64,000 bases of DNA. Origin: Anarhynchus alexandrinus (lineage: Eukaryota; Chordata; Aves; Charadriiformes; Charadriidae). This document shows positions 13,401 through 26,669 of the stretch, piece after piece; position 1 is the first letter of the stretch; every line of letters starts with the position of its first letter. The position numbers were made by a program, and so were the translations under genes. The stretch is from NCBI GenBank assembly GCA_008711295.1, contig VUYV01000090.1, forward strand, positions 1,212,492-1,276,491, read 5' to 3'. The notes beneath the pieces are model-generated. The model ran no database searches and was not told the DNA's origin. It saw only the letters and a program-made list of their open reading frames with translations.

Positions 13401-15684
13401 ATGTGTTGTTATCCTGATTTATACTAGGAACTAGTAATTTGTTCACATGAAGGAAGTGAATGAAACATGGTATGATGCAACACATGCAAACATACACCAC
13501 AGTGAATAGCTCACAATTATCAGCAGGTGCAACTTCTGAAGTAGTTGACTGAGAAATGCTCAGGTAATTGACTACAAATGTATTTCAGAATGTCTTCATT
13601 GCACAACTCACAGCTCCATTTCCACACTTCAGAAAAGTCACATTACTAACATTGTAAAATAAAGTCTTACTAAGGAAAAACAATATTCACTAGCAGAAAG
13701 ATAGGAATAATTTTTTTTAATTATTCCAGTACCTTAAAAAGAAAGGGTCCAAAATAATAACTCAGTCTAGTGTTTTGTAATCCCTTTTGTCACTAAATAC
13801 AGCAACAAACACAGTATTTGAACCAAAGAGGAATTTCACACAATTTGCACAAAAAAAAACCCCACAACAATTTGGGCCCACACAAATTAAAAAAGAAAAG
13901 AAATGAGCAACTAAATTACTTAGTTTCTTATCAACATGCCTTTTTGTCCCTTTCTTAGTTCAATTACATTTAATAGAGGTACAACATTTAACAGTCTCCC
14001 CACTTAATTATTCCTCAACATGAATCACCACCATCCACACAGTCCACGTTTTTCCCTTTTGTCTCAGACAACCAGCATTCACCTAGGGCTTCTACTATCT
14101 ACAACACAACAAGCATATAGATCGTTGAGGTGGGATTCAATCTCACTACGTAACTTCTATAACAACTTGATGAAAAAAAGGGAAGAGAGGTTGGGTTTTT
14201 TTTTTCCCCTATGGAAAACATAACTAATTCCTGTTTCTCAATAGCTCTGTTAACTAGCTTTGGTCAAACTCATGTAGGTTACAAGGAATAAGAGAAATAG
14301 CTCTGCATATACAATTCTCATAGTTCAAAAGTATCTTATTCTTAAGACACTATTCGAGTCTATGAAGTCTGCAGTTTGTGGGAATTGTGGTTATTTTGCT
14401 AATTGAACTCAAAGATATGTGAGAAAAATGTGCAAAATGTCAATAAGAGAGCATTTATACATATTTCCTCTGCTACAGTCAGTAAATATTTTTCTTAAAA
14501 TGTGATAAAGAAAATTCAAGTGTCCTCTGAAGAGTTACTGCATTATTCAGAGACTGAACTCAATCTTTAATGTGTGAAACAGAAGGATTATAATTTTGGT
14601 TTAAAAGCAAGTATCAACAGAATTTAATTATGGAATTACTTCTGATGTTTCACTGATACTGATTGTGCCACATAAAGCAAAATAAAAGACTGTCTTACAA
14701 GTAAAGAACATTATTAATCTCTCTACCTTGAATCTAGCACAAAAATACTCTTACCATCTCTTCTGCAGCTGTTACTGGTTTATTAATCTTCATGCAGAAG
14801 ATATTATCTATCATAATATCTGTGCTCTCAAAAAACTCATAAAACATGTTTTATGAGTGATGGTTGAGGAAAAACCCTGATACAAGGAAAATAACTGATA
14901 CAAAGAAAACCACCCAACATTCATATTAATTCAGCTTCATTATTTAGTAAATTGAATTTAAACTATAATAAAGAAACCTGAATTATTGCAGGGGATATAT
15001 CAAACCATTTGGTATTATCCTGTTATATTTGTTCATCATCATTGACCCAGAATTTGGGAAATGCTGCAGTGAGTCACATAAAAGGACCAATGGCTATCAG
15101 CCACACAGGTAGCCTGCTGTGAAAAGTTAGTGCCAAAAGATTACTCTCCTGTGTGTAGGACACCTGTGGGTGAATCCTCTATCACACCAAAAGCTGCTAG
15201 CTGGCAATCAAGTTCAAACACCTGATCACTAGATACATGTGTATTCTGCTGGTCCATCTGCAGCTCAGAACATGTGCCAGAAGTTTCGCTAAAGGTAAAG
15301 AAGAAAGGAGCAGTGTAAAGTGTATCATGTGTTTAGGAAGCACTTTTTGTTCATAAATCTGTGCTAAGTATTTTATTACTTTTCTTATTCACAATCAAAA
15401 TGCATCACAGGCAGTGAAAACACCAGATTTTCAGTTATGGCCAGAGGGATTGACAAGCTATTATTATTATATTTTGGGCACTACTTTTGTACTGTAATAT
15501 TTTCTCAAAGCCCTTAAAATTTCACATTAAGAGAAACTTCTGAAAAAACAAAGTTAAAGTAAATAATTCCCTGACTGATTCATAAATACCAAATCTGTCA
15601 GAATACATTCAAAAATCAGATCACTGGTACTGAATGCAAACTTCCTGGTACCTGTGGGTGAAAGGAGATCTAATGCATGATGGG
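10419..15684. other. AT-rich non-genic stretch
   Basis: No gene or datable repeat is recognised. It contains homopolymer runs (for example 14 A near 12442-12455) and a perfect 24-bp palindrome at 14835-14858, listed separately. About 11380-11600 is less AT-rich than its surroundings, for no identified reason. Confidence 0.5.
14835..14858. repeat. Perfect 24-bp palindrome
   Basis: The half site ACTCATAAAACA is followed immediately by its exact reverse complement, with the centre between 14846 and 14847. No spacer is present. It could be a dimeric factor site or a chance palindrome in AT-rich DNA. No neighbouring gene suggests a role. Confidence 0.8.
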
Positions 15685-15785
15685 ATAAAGAACTGCCAGT
15701 CTTGTTAAAAATGGGGACTAATCTAAACCTCACTGAAGCTAATGGGACTTTCCATTAACTTCTACAGTCTTTGGATCAGGTCCTA
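15685..15785 (+). repeat. Ancient interspersed repeat fragment (amniote CR1/SINE-like)
   Basis: The stretch holds a worn version of a motif frequent in amniote genomes: 'cactgaagctaatgggactttccatt', then 'cttctacagtctttggatcagg'. This is close to the repeated 'tgacttcaatggga ... ggatcaggcc' pattern. The match is by eye and the family is not fixed, so boundaries and orientation are approximate. Confidence 0.4.
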
Positions 15786-18700
15786 TAGTTTATTTTTCTC
15801 TGTTCTTTTATCTTCTCTCCCTTTCAGATTTGTTTTTCTCCTTTATGTGTTACAAGAGCAGTACTGAGAGCTGAAATGGACAATGCTTAGCTGGCAGTCA
15901 CTCTCTGGTAATTAGACTGAATCTCAAACACCTGACCTGCACATCTATGGATATCAAGCACGTCTGAGTGCCCAATTACCCAGGAGTATTAAGAAATAGG
16001 TTTGGAGGATGGGCAAATGATTTGATTCTTAAATTCTTCTCTAGTTGACGCTGTACACGCTGCTTCTTTAGCACAGCCTAGAAGATCCAAAGAGAGATTG
16101 GAGGTCAAACCCTGTCTGAACCATCATATACTGTGAACAATTTCTTCATACTGTTTAGGATCTTTGACCTTTAGAAAGTCTACAGCATTCATAATTATAT
16201 CTAAAGCAGCTTTGATGGTGTCTTCCTCTATAATGGATTCACAGACATGAATAATACTCCTTAATTTTCAAGTATTTCTTTTTCAAATTAATATTTCAAA
16301 GAGAAAAACCCTTATCTTGTTAAGAAGAAGAGTTTTTAGGGTTGTAGCTCTTGGATAGGATGATACAGTTTGGTGGCCTCTCTTGTTAAAAATGTTCTAG
16401 TACCCATCTAATGCCCACTTATTTATGGATTTTAGACTAAAAGCCCCTTTTTGCCAGTTTTCTTCACAAGCACTTATCTCAACATCCTCATTAGATGGTT
16501 TTTCTCTTTTCTTTTTTTCAAGGCCTATCCATGCCCTTGGTACTTTCTTTTGTTCCATTCTGCAAAAGGAATGGCTTTAAAGGATCTCTCTCCACCAGTT
16601 TCAACTTTTTTCCTTTGTAATTAGCCTTATTTGAGGAGCAGAAAAGTAGAAGACCAGAGAGGAATAATAATAATAAAAAAACCCGGTGAACAAAGGAGAT
16701 GATGTTCTTTACTTCAATCATATGCTGTACAGCCTGAGTCAAAGAACTTGCACATCCTTTTTTTTTTTTTTAAATCTGACTCACATGGTACATGTAAGCC
16801 AGCTGAGAGAAAATTTCGAAGCTAAAGAAGAGGAATGTTTTATTCAGCTGGTTATTGTTGTTACCAAGAGCTTATTTAGAAGTCATAATTAAAGAAATCT
16901 TTTGCATACAGTAATTTGGAAAGGAAAGCTATGTTTGCCATCATCTGCTGAGAAGGAATATATTGGTAGTATTAATACATGAGTGTGTGAATAAGAAAGA
17001 ATATATTTATGATGTTAACAGGCAAGTGTATGAATATGCATATTTGAAAAATAAGCAGTGAAATAATACATCTGAAATAGAATGGAACTTGAATATGAAC
17101 CACTGTAGAATGAAGTTTAGAACTACTCATACTATAGCTAACTCTGGTGTCAGTCTTTATTTAAAAAATTGGGGAGAAGAATTTCTTTGGTAATCTCTTT
17201 CAAACTGAAATAAATACCCAATACATATTGGCAGTCCTGATAAATCTTAAAACTCTAGAAGGTATTTCAGCATACACAACACCTGTTCAGAAATCTGAAT
17301 TTGTAGTGGTTCTGAAACTCACTTGTCAATTGTTCAGAAGAGCTATGAACAAAAGAAAAAAAAGGGTGCCTTTACTCACAAAGAAAATGAATGGATTTGT
17401 ATTTTAACTTTTTTCAAACTCTTTAAAAAACAAAGAACATTTGTATCTTGAATATCGGGTCTTGACTTCCTAGGATTTGTTTGCTGTTTTTGTCTTTTCC
17501 CTTCTTGGTCTACAGTTCTTGCAAGACTAGGTATCTAAATGAAGAAACATTTACCACCTGGGACAAAGGAATATTTGAAACTTTTAAAAGATAGAACTCT
17601 CCTCTGAAAAAACTTGCAAGCATTTCAGTTAAGATGTATAGAACACCTTTTGCTATCGGAAGTCTACAGCTATGAAATTATTTTTTTTAATATATTTGTG
17701 AATTACATAACTATTTTTATTACTATTATCACTCTGAATACATATATGAAATTTACTTTGACTGCCACCAAAAAGTAGATTAGATAACTTTTATATACTT
17801 GAAGATGACTAAATTTGTGTCATGTTGACTGTCTTGATTTTATGTCCACTCTGAAGTAAGTTCAGCTAAAGCTGTCATAAGATTATCTAATACTTATTAT
17901 AAAAGAAGCAACATACAAGGAAAGCCTTGATTATTTATTTTTTGTTTGTATGTCTAACTTTTCATAATTTTAGAATTATCCAAGTCAAACTAATTTTGGC
18001 GGGTACACAGTTCAGTTAAACATTTTTATAATTCTGTGAATTTTAATCACACTACAAGACCTTTCTGAATCTACAAAACTGAATGGAAAGAGACATTCCA
18101 GAAAGACTATAGGTCATTTGCTCTGCTGCTTACGTCATAACCACCACCTTTCTTGTCACTTACTCTTTTTAGTTCAGGACAGAATTCTAGTGAAAATAAA
18201 ACAGTATGTATCATTTGAGAATGATCACTATATGCTCTTGAACCTTAAAAGAATTATTTATGTTTAGTTTGAATTTTGGACAGAGTTCAGGCATTTGTTA
18301 TCTAAATAGGATCGCTCTCCCTCATTTTGCATATCATGAACCCAATCAATCTACTGACATTCTATACATCAAGATGTGTAGGTTCACGCTTGCAAAATGG
18401 GGGACAATTCACGAGTTTGCATACTGCTACAAACTGCAAGTCTGAAGTGTTTAAACCTTCATTTTATCTCTGTAGCTAGTCAGATATCTTCCTGTGGTCT
18501 CTGCTCATTCACAAAATTGTCTCAGCTAATGCAAGTGTATTATGTAATCCATGCTCATGACAGAACTATCAGATTTAGAAGAGTTTGTGGCCGTTGATGT
18601 TTAAAGAATTATGTATGTTTCTGTTAGTAATTTACCATACTGCATGTTTAAGACACCTGGATACACTATATTTTATCAAGTAAAGCACCTTCTCTCTTTT

Positions 18701-19373
18701 TATATAGGGGATGTACTTCTACTATTTATTTAATATTTTGGATGCTTCCTTTTATATTTTCAGTTACAAGTTGACATTTTCAATTGATCCTCTAGTTGAA
18801 CCCAGCTATAGCATAGATATGTGCAGGAAAGGCAGACAAGGATCACAGACTTTCCAAAATCTATAAACGTGCAAATACCTGTGGTGCTTAACCTGCATGA
18901 AATTTGGCACAGAAAACTTCTGTGGGAAAATTAGAAACTGATTCTTGCTCAGGCTAGTGAAGAGATTTATAGAAGGGATTTATATCTCCTTCTTTCTTTA
19001 ATAATCTCAACCTAATGTGCTGAGAAGAACATAGCATGAATGAAGTTATTTTAACTACATCCTGTAGAAGAAGCATAATTGGATACAACTGATTTTTAAA
19101 AAATCTATTCATTTACACTGCACAATTAAATTTCAGTTAGCAGCATGTTGCATAGATTAAATATCTTGAATACAAAGTTGGGGTTTTTTTTTTCCTTTTA
19201 ATTGGTAGGTACCTCACTGTTGTGGTTTAGGCCGTAACTTACTTCGCCTGGCAGTAGGCATTTTAAGGGCAAGTGATCACTTTCACACAGAAAATTATTC
19301 CTTTCTACTTTTTAAAGTAGTCTGACAGAAACAAAAAGCCTGAGAGGCAGTTTTCTTAATTTGTACCTATGCA
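15786..19373. other. AT-rich non-genic stretch
   Basis: AT-rich DNA with T and A runs (for example near 16759-16771). Short open frames are present, but none has supportive splice context or protein motifs. I see no gene and no clear repeat. Confidence 0.5.
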
Positions 19374-19555
19374 TGTATTATTTAAAATGCTAATGACAGA
19401 CATTAGGAAAGACTTCTTTACTAGCAAGGCACTGTAGCTCTGGAATGGGTTACTCTGAGAAGCTATAAATCTCCGTTCTTGGATGTTTTCAAGACTCAAC
19501 TTGACAACACCACAGCTGACCTGCCCTAGGATTGACAATTGTCCCACTTTTCATT
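19374..19555 (+). mobile_element. Degraded CR1 3' fragment, sense
   Basis: A worn copy of the CR1 end-of-ORF2 track is visible: 'gacattaggaaagacttctttact', then 'ctctggaatgggttactctgag', then 'ttggatgttttcaagactcaac'. These match the order seen in the cleaner copies at about 10.2 and 35.2 kb. The 3' tail is lost or unrecognisable. An A run and a G run follow at 19609-19637. Confidence 0.6.
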
Positions 19556-19689
19556 TAATGTTAGGTTAAGTTCTTCCACTTCATCCTAAGATGCACAAGA
19601 TGTACCTTAAAAAAAAAAAGGGGGGGGGAGGGGAAGGGTACACAAGACTGGAAAAAGTCCATGTCAGACTCCTGCTTGCTGAAGGCAGC

Positions 19690-19930
19690 TGGACCCTTTA
19701 ATCCTGCTCATAAACTGATGAAATGCCATCTTTAAATCAACCCAGTTTCCTCTCTCCACTAATATTCTCAAGAGGTTGTTCCAGAGCTCACTCCTCTTAA
19801 AGTTAAAAATCTTTTAATTTCCAGCAATATGCATGCCTGGATTCCATCCCAGTTCTATTGCCAACTCAGATAGCTCTTTTGCCACACTCTTCCTCACAGA
19901 GATCTTCTACCTGCTACCAAGGGTTGGACA
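19690..19930 (-). mobile_element. Degraded CR1-like fragment, antisense
   Basis: The + strand reads 'aagaggttgttccagagctcactcctc' and then 'ttttaatttccagc'. This resembles the reverse complement of the CR1 track ('ggaaattaggaaaaa...', 'tggaacaacctc'). It is heavily diverged and lies head-to-head with the sense fragment just upstream. The assignment is by eye and boundaries are approximate. Confidence 0.45.
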
Positions 19931-22900
19931 CTGGTAAGACAACATGCTTCTTGATATAAAATGAAAACAAGTTTACTTCTGTTTGCAACTAAACAATAAA
20001 CAAGACGTGTTTTGCCTCAAGTTCTGTCTGCCCTGTCAAACATCAAAAAGACAAAGACAAACTATATTCATGGCACTTCTTCAAACCAATAGCATCACAG
20101 TGAAGCTTTGCCCAGCACCTCCTTCTTTGGATTTAGGATGTAAAACAAGATTGTTTGGAACCACAGAGCAGCAGGAAAGAAAGAAACCTACTTCTGAGTT
20201 TTGGGTGGATCAGCATCTACAGGACTCAGCCTCAGCCATGCATATTAGTTCCCATGTCATCAACACTAATGTTACAAAGGCACTCTTAACGCTCATCACA
20301 TTGCCAGTAGCCTGAAACCTTACACAGTAAACCTTACACAGAAAAGTCTGAGATTAAGGCATCCACTGCCAATGTGTTCTCACCATAGTTTACAAATCTT
20401 GCAGACACCTAAAAGGGTTATCTCAAGTCCTCCTCACAGTAAATAAAATATTCTTTAAAAGCCTTTTGGGGATCCTCAGGGCATTCCAGTATTGCCAGGA
20501 AGATGCTTTACCCTACCTAGTAGAGAAATACATAACAATGTGCTTTAAAAATTAAAAATTTAGAAGAATCTGAATAATTGCTTCCTGTCAATTTTCTAGG
20601 TTGGCATCGTGTAATTCAAGAGCGAACCATCTCAACAAATTCACTTGGAAATGTCTGTCTAGCCTGTGGAAAAGCTATGTAAAACTGTGTACAGAGCACA
20701 ATACATAATGAAGTTTACACTTGCTTTGGGTTTGTCCTGAGGAATATACATCAATTCTGACATGGTATCTGTCAGTGTTACTAGTTACAAGATGCAGCCT
20801 AGTAGCAGAGGAGTCTATTTCCTGTTCAAAGGCAAACCCAAAAACTTAAATAAATATTTACAAGTCAATTGACTCAAAATATTAGCATTTGTTTCTCCCT
20901 AAAAATAAATAAGTAACTGTGTTATCAGAATAAAGGAAAAACAAAGTTATGTAGATATTCAAACTACAGGTCAGGACAGAAAAATCCATAATGACATCAG
21001 TGTTTTTCAGTCTGCTTTTTTAGGCGTGCATATGCTATAGTCTCAGACCACTCCCAGTTTTGACCTGATCATAAGAATCAATCAAAACTAAATAGATCAG
21101 GTTTTTGTACTCTGATTTGCTCAAATAATTGCACTGTGTTTTGTGACATGCACCAAGTGGAGCTCTGTGTGTAACACAGGGGTGAATATATTCCACAGAC
21201 AGAAAGATTCCAGTTTATTTCAGTACCTTTCTGGGTCTTGGAAATAGAATGTGCAGGAAAAAGTAAAGTGGTAGGACATATTTGTTTAAAGTATACATTC
21301 CCTACATGCATGCACCAACTAAAATGCCATCAATCTTGAACAAATTTGCACACAGTAAAATCTCTGAAAATTGCAGTGATGTTCGAAAACATTAAGGCAA
21401 TAGAATTTCTCAGCAAAGCAGCAGTTAAGCAAACAAATATATGCAGTGAAAACAACATATTTTTCCCTAGTCTTTTTCCAGAAAACAGATGCATTTTATT
21501 TGTTTTGCTGCTTTTTAAAAAAGTTAGCCTCAAAGCAGAATCCAACCAGGAAGAATTTCAAACTATATGGCTTTCTGTATCTCAAAGCTAAAGGCATGTC
21601 AGGCCATCCTAACTGTAAGCATTTCTATACTGTGACAAGAACAGTGCAAACAGCACAATGGAACTTCTGCTATGACTATAATATAAATAACTTTTGTATT
21701 AACCTGGAAAAATGTTAAAGACTAAATAAAGAATATCATACCTAAATACAATGTAGAAAAGTGAAAAATTATGTATTTGAGAGAGGAGTACAGTTACATA
21801 TTTTCAAGAGTTAGGCATTCTTGCAGATCCACTGCTGCTTCCACCAGTGTTGTCAAGGTCTCTTGATTTAAATGGGTAATTAATTTATTACAAATTATGC
21901 ACACATTCTATTATTTTCATATATTTATATACATATTTGGAAGGAATCATTCTGGCTCCTGTGGCTGACTTCCTGAGCAAAGAAGACTACAGTTTCTGTT
22001 TGAGCTACAGGATATGCAGCAAGAAAATAAACATTTTGATTGGAAAAGTGACTGATGTTGAACCCATTACTTAGCTTGTTAAAAACTGGACCATGCTGCT
22101 CATTTTCATCTGTGTTGCTTCAGTTTCTAGCCTTTGAATCCTGCAATGTATTTCTCTAATGGGTACATAGAGCATAAATCATTATGTATTTTCTCCCAAT
22201 ATTCTCATGCATGCTAGTGAGGACCAATCCACTTCTTAGTCTTCTTTTTTGGATAAGCTAAATATATCAAGGTATTTATTACTATAAAACGGGTATTGTT
22301 AACTTCAAATATGTTTATGATTTTTTAAAATCCTTTCTAATTCTTAACATAAAAAAATCACTGTCAATTAAAATGGACACAATCTACTCTGATTCTCCAT
22401 CACACTTCCTCTTTGCTCCTTTCCCATCTTCAGCCTGGCTTCCTGTCTTTTTTCAGCAATGCCACAAGCAATGCCATGAACAAAAAATGATTCCACCCCT
22501 GTAGTAACTCAGTATTTCTCTGTGTATGTACATTATCCAGCTACTAGAATGGCCAACAGTGTTGCACTGAACAGTTATATTCAAGAATTGTGGTAGATAT
22601 CCAGCCAATATATATTTTCCTTTGATCTATCTGAACCCAAACTTTCACCAAGTTTAATGACAAAAATCCCCCAAAGAATTATTAAGCAAGTATTAAATTT
22701 AGACTTTTCGTTCAAGAACGGAAACCCTGAACTCCCACTTATATCCTAAGCTTGTTTGCTCAGCCACTAAGACTCTAATCTTTACATCTGTAACCTCTGT
22801 CTTTTTTAGATTTTGCTGTTGGTTTTGGGACACAAAGGCAAATACGCTACATCCTTCAGCACAGTACAGATAATCACATCAGCAGGAACTATGGACATAC

Positions 22901-25900
22901 TTATACAGTGAAGACTACCTCTTACAACGGATGCTTTTTAAACTGGAGACTACATCTACCACCAGCAAGGCCAGAAACTGATGAACTGAAATAAAGTAAC
23001 AAATAAATTCATACAAAATTTGCTTTTATGAAATACAATATGAAACATAGGCTTGAGTATCGTCTTTGAATAACCTGAGACCCATTACTTTAATTTATTA
23101 GACATTTGGAATTGCACACAGAAAAAAAAGAAAAAAAAAAAGAGGTGATACTTCTTCCTCAGCTAACATAAAGTTGTTAACGTCTAATTTTGAACTCTAC
23201 CTTTGTGCTTAGCAGATCTGAAGACAGAGCTTGACAAACTGGAGTATTTATCTAGACAAAAATAGCCACTCAGCTGTGCTTTAGTGCCATTTTCTGTCAC
23301 ACCAGCATGACAGCACTAAGTGTTTAGTTCAAATAAGTGGTTCCACGTCCTCTGATAATACAACATGGTTCCAGCATTCTGTTCACTACAATTTCAGCTC
23401 CATCAGGGGTGGCACAAGACAGCTCAGTATTCCCAGAGATTTTCAAACTGTGGTGCATGTGTTCTATTATGCACTCAACCCGTCTGGTCCATTTGGACTG
23501 GATTCACCAGGGAATACAATTAGCTGGCCATTTTATTTACACAATCCAGTCTGCCAATTTGTCTGGAGTTTCAGTTATTTTTATTTTTCTCTTTCTTGCA
23601 GTTTCAAATTATTTTTGATGTTGTAACTATCTGTAGCACAGATTCTTTTTCTACTGAGCATTTGTGTGTAAGGCAACCAACTGTTGCAGACTCATCCTGG
23701 GACAGTTAGGATCTTCAAATTAGATGTAGTAGTTATTTCCTCTACAAACTCATTGTTCTTTTAAATGAACCTCTAGATGACACTTCTTCCTAATGTGCTG
23801 CCAAACAAATCATGGTAAATATGAAGGAACAGCAACAGAAGAGCAAACACACAGCAACAAATTCTGCTCCCTACTGCATGACTAATAGGTGGCCCCAAAG
23901 CAGGGCGCTACTGTTGCACTGAAGACCAGAATTTGACACAGGCTATTCAGTATTTTAGGAAAACATCTCAAAAAAAAGAGATGAGAAATGATCTTATCCA
24001 AAGGGCACAGAGCTTACATAATTTCAGCAAGCTACACAGAACCACTATTGTCACTGTATTTTGGGTATACTTTCCAAAGTTCAGATAGCACATATAACAC
24101 AAATATTTCATGTCAAAAAATAAGACCAAACATAACCAGGTAAATAGAAAAAGTCACTCTCATTCAAATGCAAACATTTGAAGTTGTAAACCTATTAAAA
24201 TATTGTGTGCTTATTCAAACTAGGAGGTTCATATATTACTGATTTTGTGATGCCAAATATTATTTTCTGCCTATGTCTTCACCATTTTTTTCTTCCTCTT
24301 TCTCTGCCTCTCTCCCCCTGTACCAAAGAAAAATCTCTAAGCCTCCTATGCTTTTATCTTAAGGCAACACAAGCCCAAAATGTTTCGTACAATTAAAACA
24401 AAACTTAGTAAGAAGAAAAATTGTGCTACCTTTCATCACACACCATTTTTTTCCTGTGCTGCTACTCAACACAAATAGCCTGTCTTACTTACAGTTTTCC
24501 TAATTACCCTAACTATCTTTTTCCAAAAACATGCTACCTCTGGACAAGCCCATAAAATATGTCCTAAGCTACTCTCTTGCCAAAAGCTTTTCCACAATCT
24601 TTGCTAGTCAGCTTCATGTAACTTACTCATTTTCATAACAATTCATAATTAAGCTATGATAGGAAGCTCAGATACTTTGACCATTTAACTATAAAGAATT
24701 TAAATTACTGAAAATTATAGTATACACTGCAAACACAAAATGACTGATGAGATTACATAAAATCTTTCATAACTCTGAATGTTTCCATCACTCTAAGCCT
24801 TTCAATGAGTCAAACTGAAACTACCGCCAAAGCAGGGTTAAATTAGAAAAAATGATCAGTGCATTTATGCTGACAGACAGCCACAGTCATTATAAACTCA
24901 CTAGAATGCATGAAACGTTCACTCTCCTTAACAATACAGCATGTTCTTATTTCCATTAAGAGGTTTGAGAGCAAAACCCAGAACCTTTATCTGAGTACTT
25001 ATCTCAAGTGTCTCTTACTCTTCAGGCCAGCCCACTGTCTCCTGGAATGTCTTCCCAAAGCATGGCAGGTTACTAGCCATCCTCTAAGGGAAGTAGAAAG
25101 TCCTAAAATTACTTTTCTCCATTCTAGAACTTCATATTGCATATTACTTTGGTAGATAGACATAGCAGTTAGAAAAAATTCTCCTGTTGTTCCTGATCTG
25201 TGTTGGGTTTAGAGCATCTGTGAAGCTACAGGAGGAGAGGGAGACACGCTGTCAAGACAAATGGAGTGGTTGCCTGGTTATTCTGGCAGAGCACTCTGAG
25301 GTGCTGAACTGCGAAGGGGAGCACTTAAAAGCACTGACAATATGCCATATTCAAGCAACACATCACTTCTTAATTTTTTCAACTTCATGAATACACTGGC
25401 CTTGGCATGTTCTAGAGTTTCAATTAATTGCTGGTAAATCTTATAAATCTAGTGGGGGGTGCTAGATTTCGGGTTTCAGGGGTTCTTTCTATAAAACAAA
25501 CTAAACATATTGCTTTCACAAAATAAGATATTTCAGCAGGAACACTTCCAGGAGACATTTAACAGCCTATGGAAACTGAATGCTAATGCTTCAATCAGGA
25601 CAGCAATTGTCTAGTTCTCCCCTCCAGCTGAGCAGAAGGCCTAATACACCGCCTTGTTAGACTGGGATGGGCGGAAAAATCAATATTCAGACACCAAAAC
25701 CAGAAATGTCTGGCAACTGCGATTACTGCTGGGGTATAGGTTCCACACGATTTCTTTCAAGTGATTGGTAGCAACACTTTTAGTTATCTCAAGAGTTGTG
25801 TAATGTCCTGGTGAACTTAGAAGTCAGTTATTGTTTTTCTTCTTTCCTTGCAGAACATGCCTCCTCTATTCCTTCACAGGGCCATTTTTATTTCCTGCAG

Positions 25901-26650
25901 AAGAAGGACAATCCCTTGGCAAATATGGAGCAGGTGTATCAGAAAGATGACATACAAAAATGGCAGCTATTGTTAAAAGATAATATAGCATAAAAGCAAA
26001 CTATGTTAAAAAAACTGCCTGGAATGTTCCAGTTCAGATTTTCAGAACACTGGAATAGTCATATCTGCCCTTAAGCCATTTGCCTCAGGACAGCTCTGTA
26101 GATCAAGCAAGGGAATATTTAGGGACAATTTTCAAAGTCTGTGTCTGTGAAGAGTAGACCACTGGGTACTGCAGGTCACAGGCATGAGGTAAATAAAGTC
26201 TGACCCTGCTTAAGAGGGAACAGAAGAATCTAAAGACGACAGCTGCTAAAGGTAGACAGACTTTACCCTGCTGTTGGACTTTTTAAAGCAATGATGAGCT
26301 CTTTCCCAAGTAGTCCAGAAAGGTGCCTTAACACGACAAAAGAATCAATCCAACCACATACATACAGATGGCTTACAGAGTACCTGATATTGGTAACTTT
26401 GTGATCTCTAGGCCATGACATGGCACAAGTGGAGAAAATTTGCTCTTATAGGCCAAAAACATAGCAAATTCAAAGCCAAGCACAGTAAATCAGTAAGAAA
26501 GTGTCCATTCCTCTCTCCATACCTGAATGAAATTGTTGAAGTAGTTTCTCTTCTACCTGAACTTCAGACTGGAAATTCAACACAAAACTTAAATAAAACA
26601 CCATTTAATTCTACACACTTTAATAGTTTTGTACATTTCCCCATGGACAT

Positions 26651-26669
26651 TCATCATCATCATCATCAC
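26651..26669 (+). repeat. (TCA)n microsatellite
   Basis: Six consecutive TCA units. Short, simple and probably polymorphic. Confidence 0.85.
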
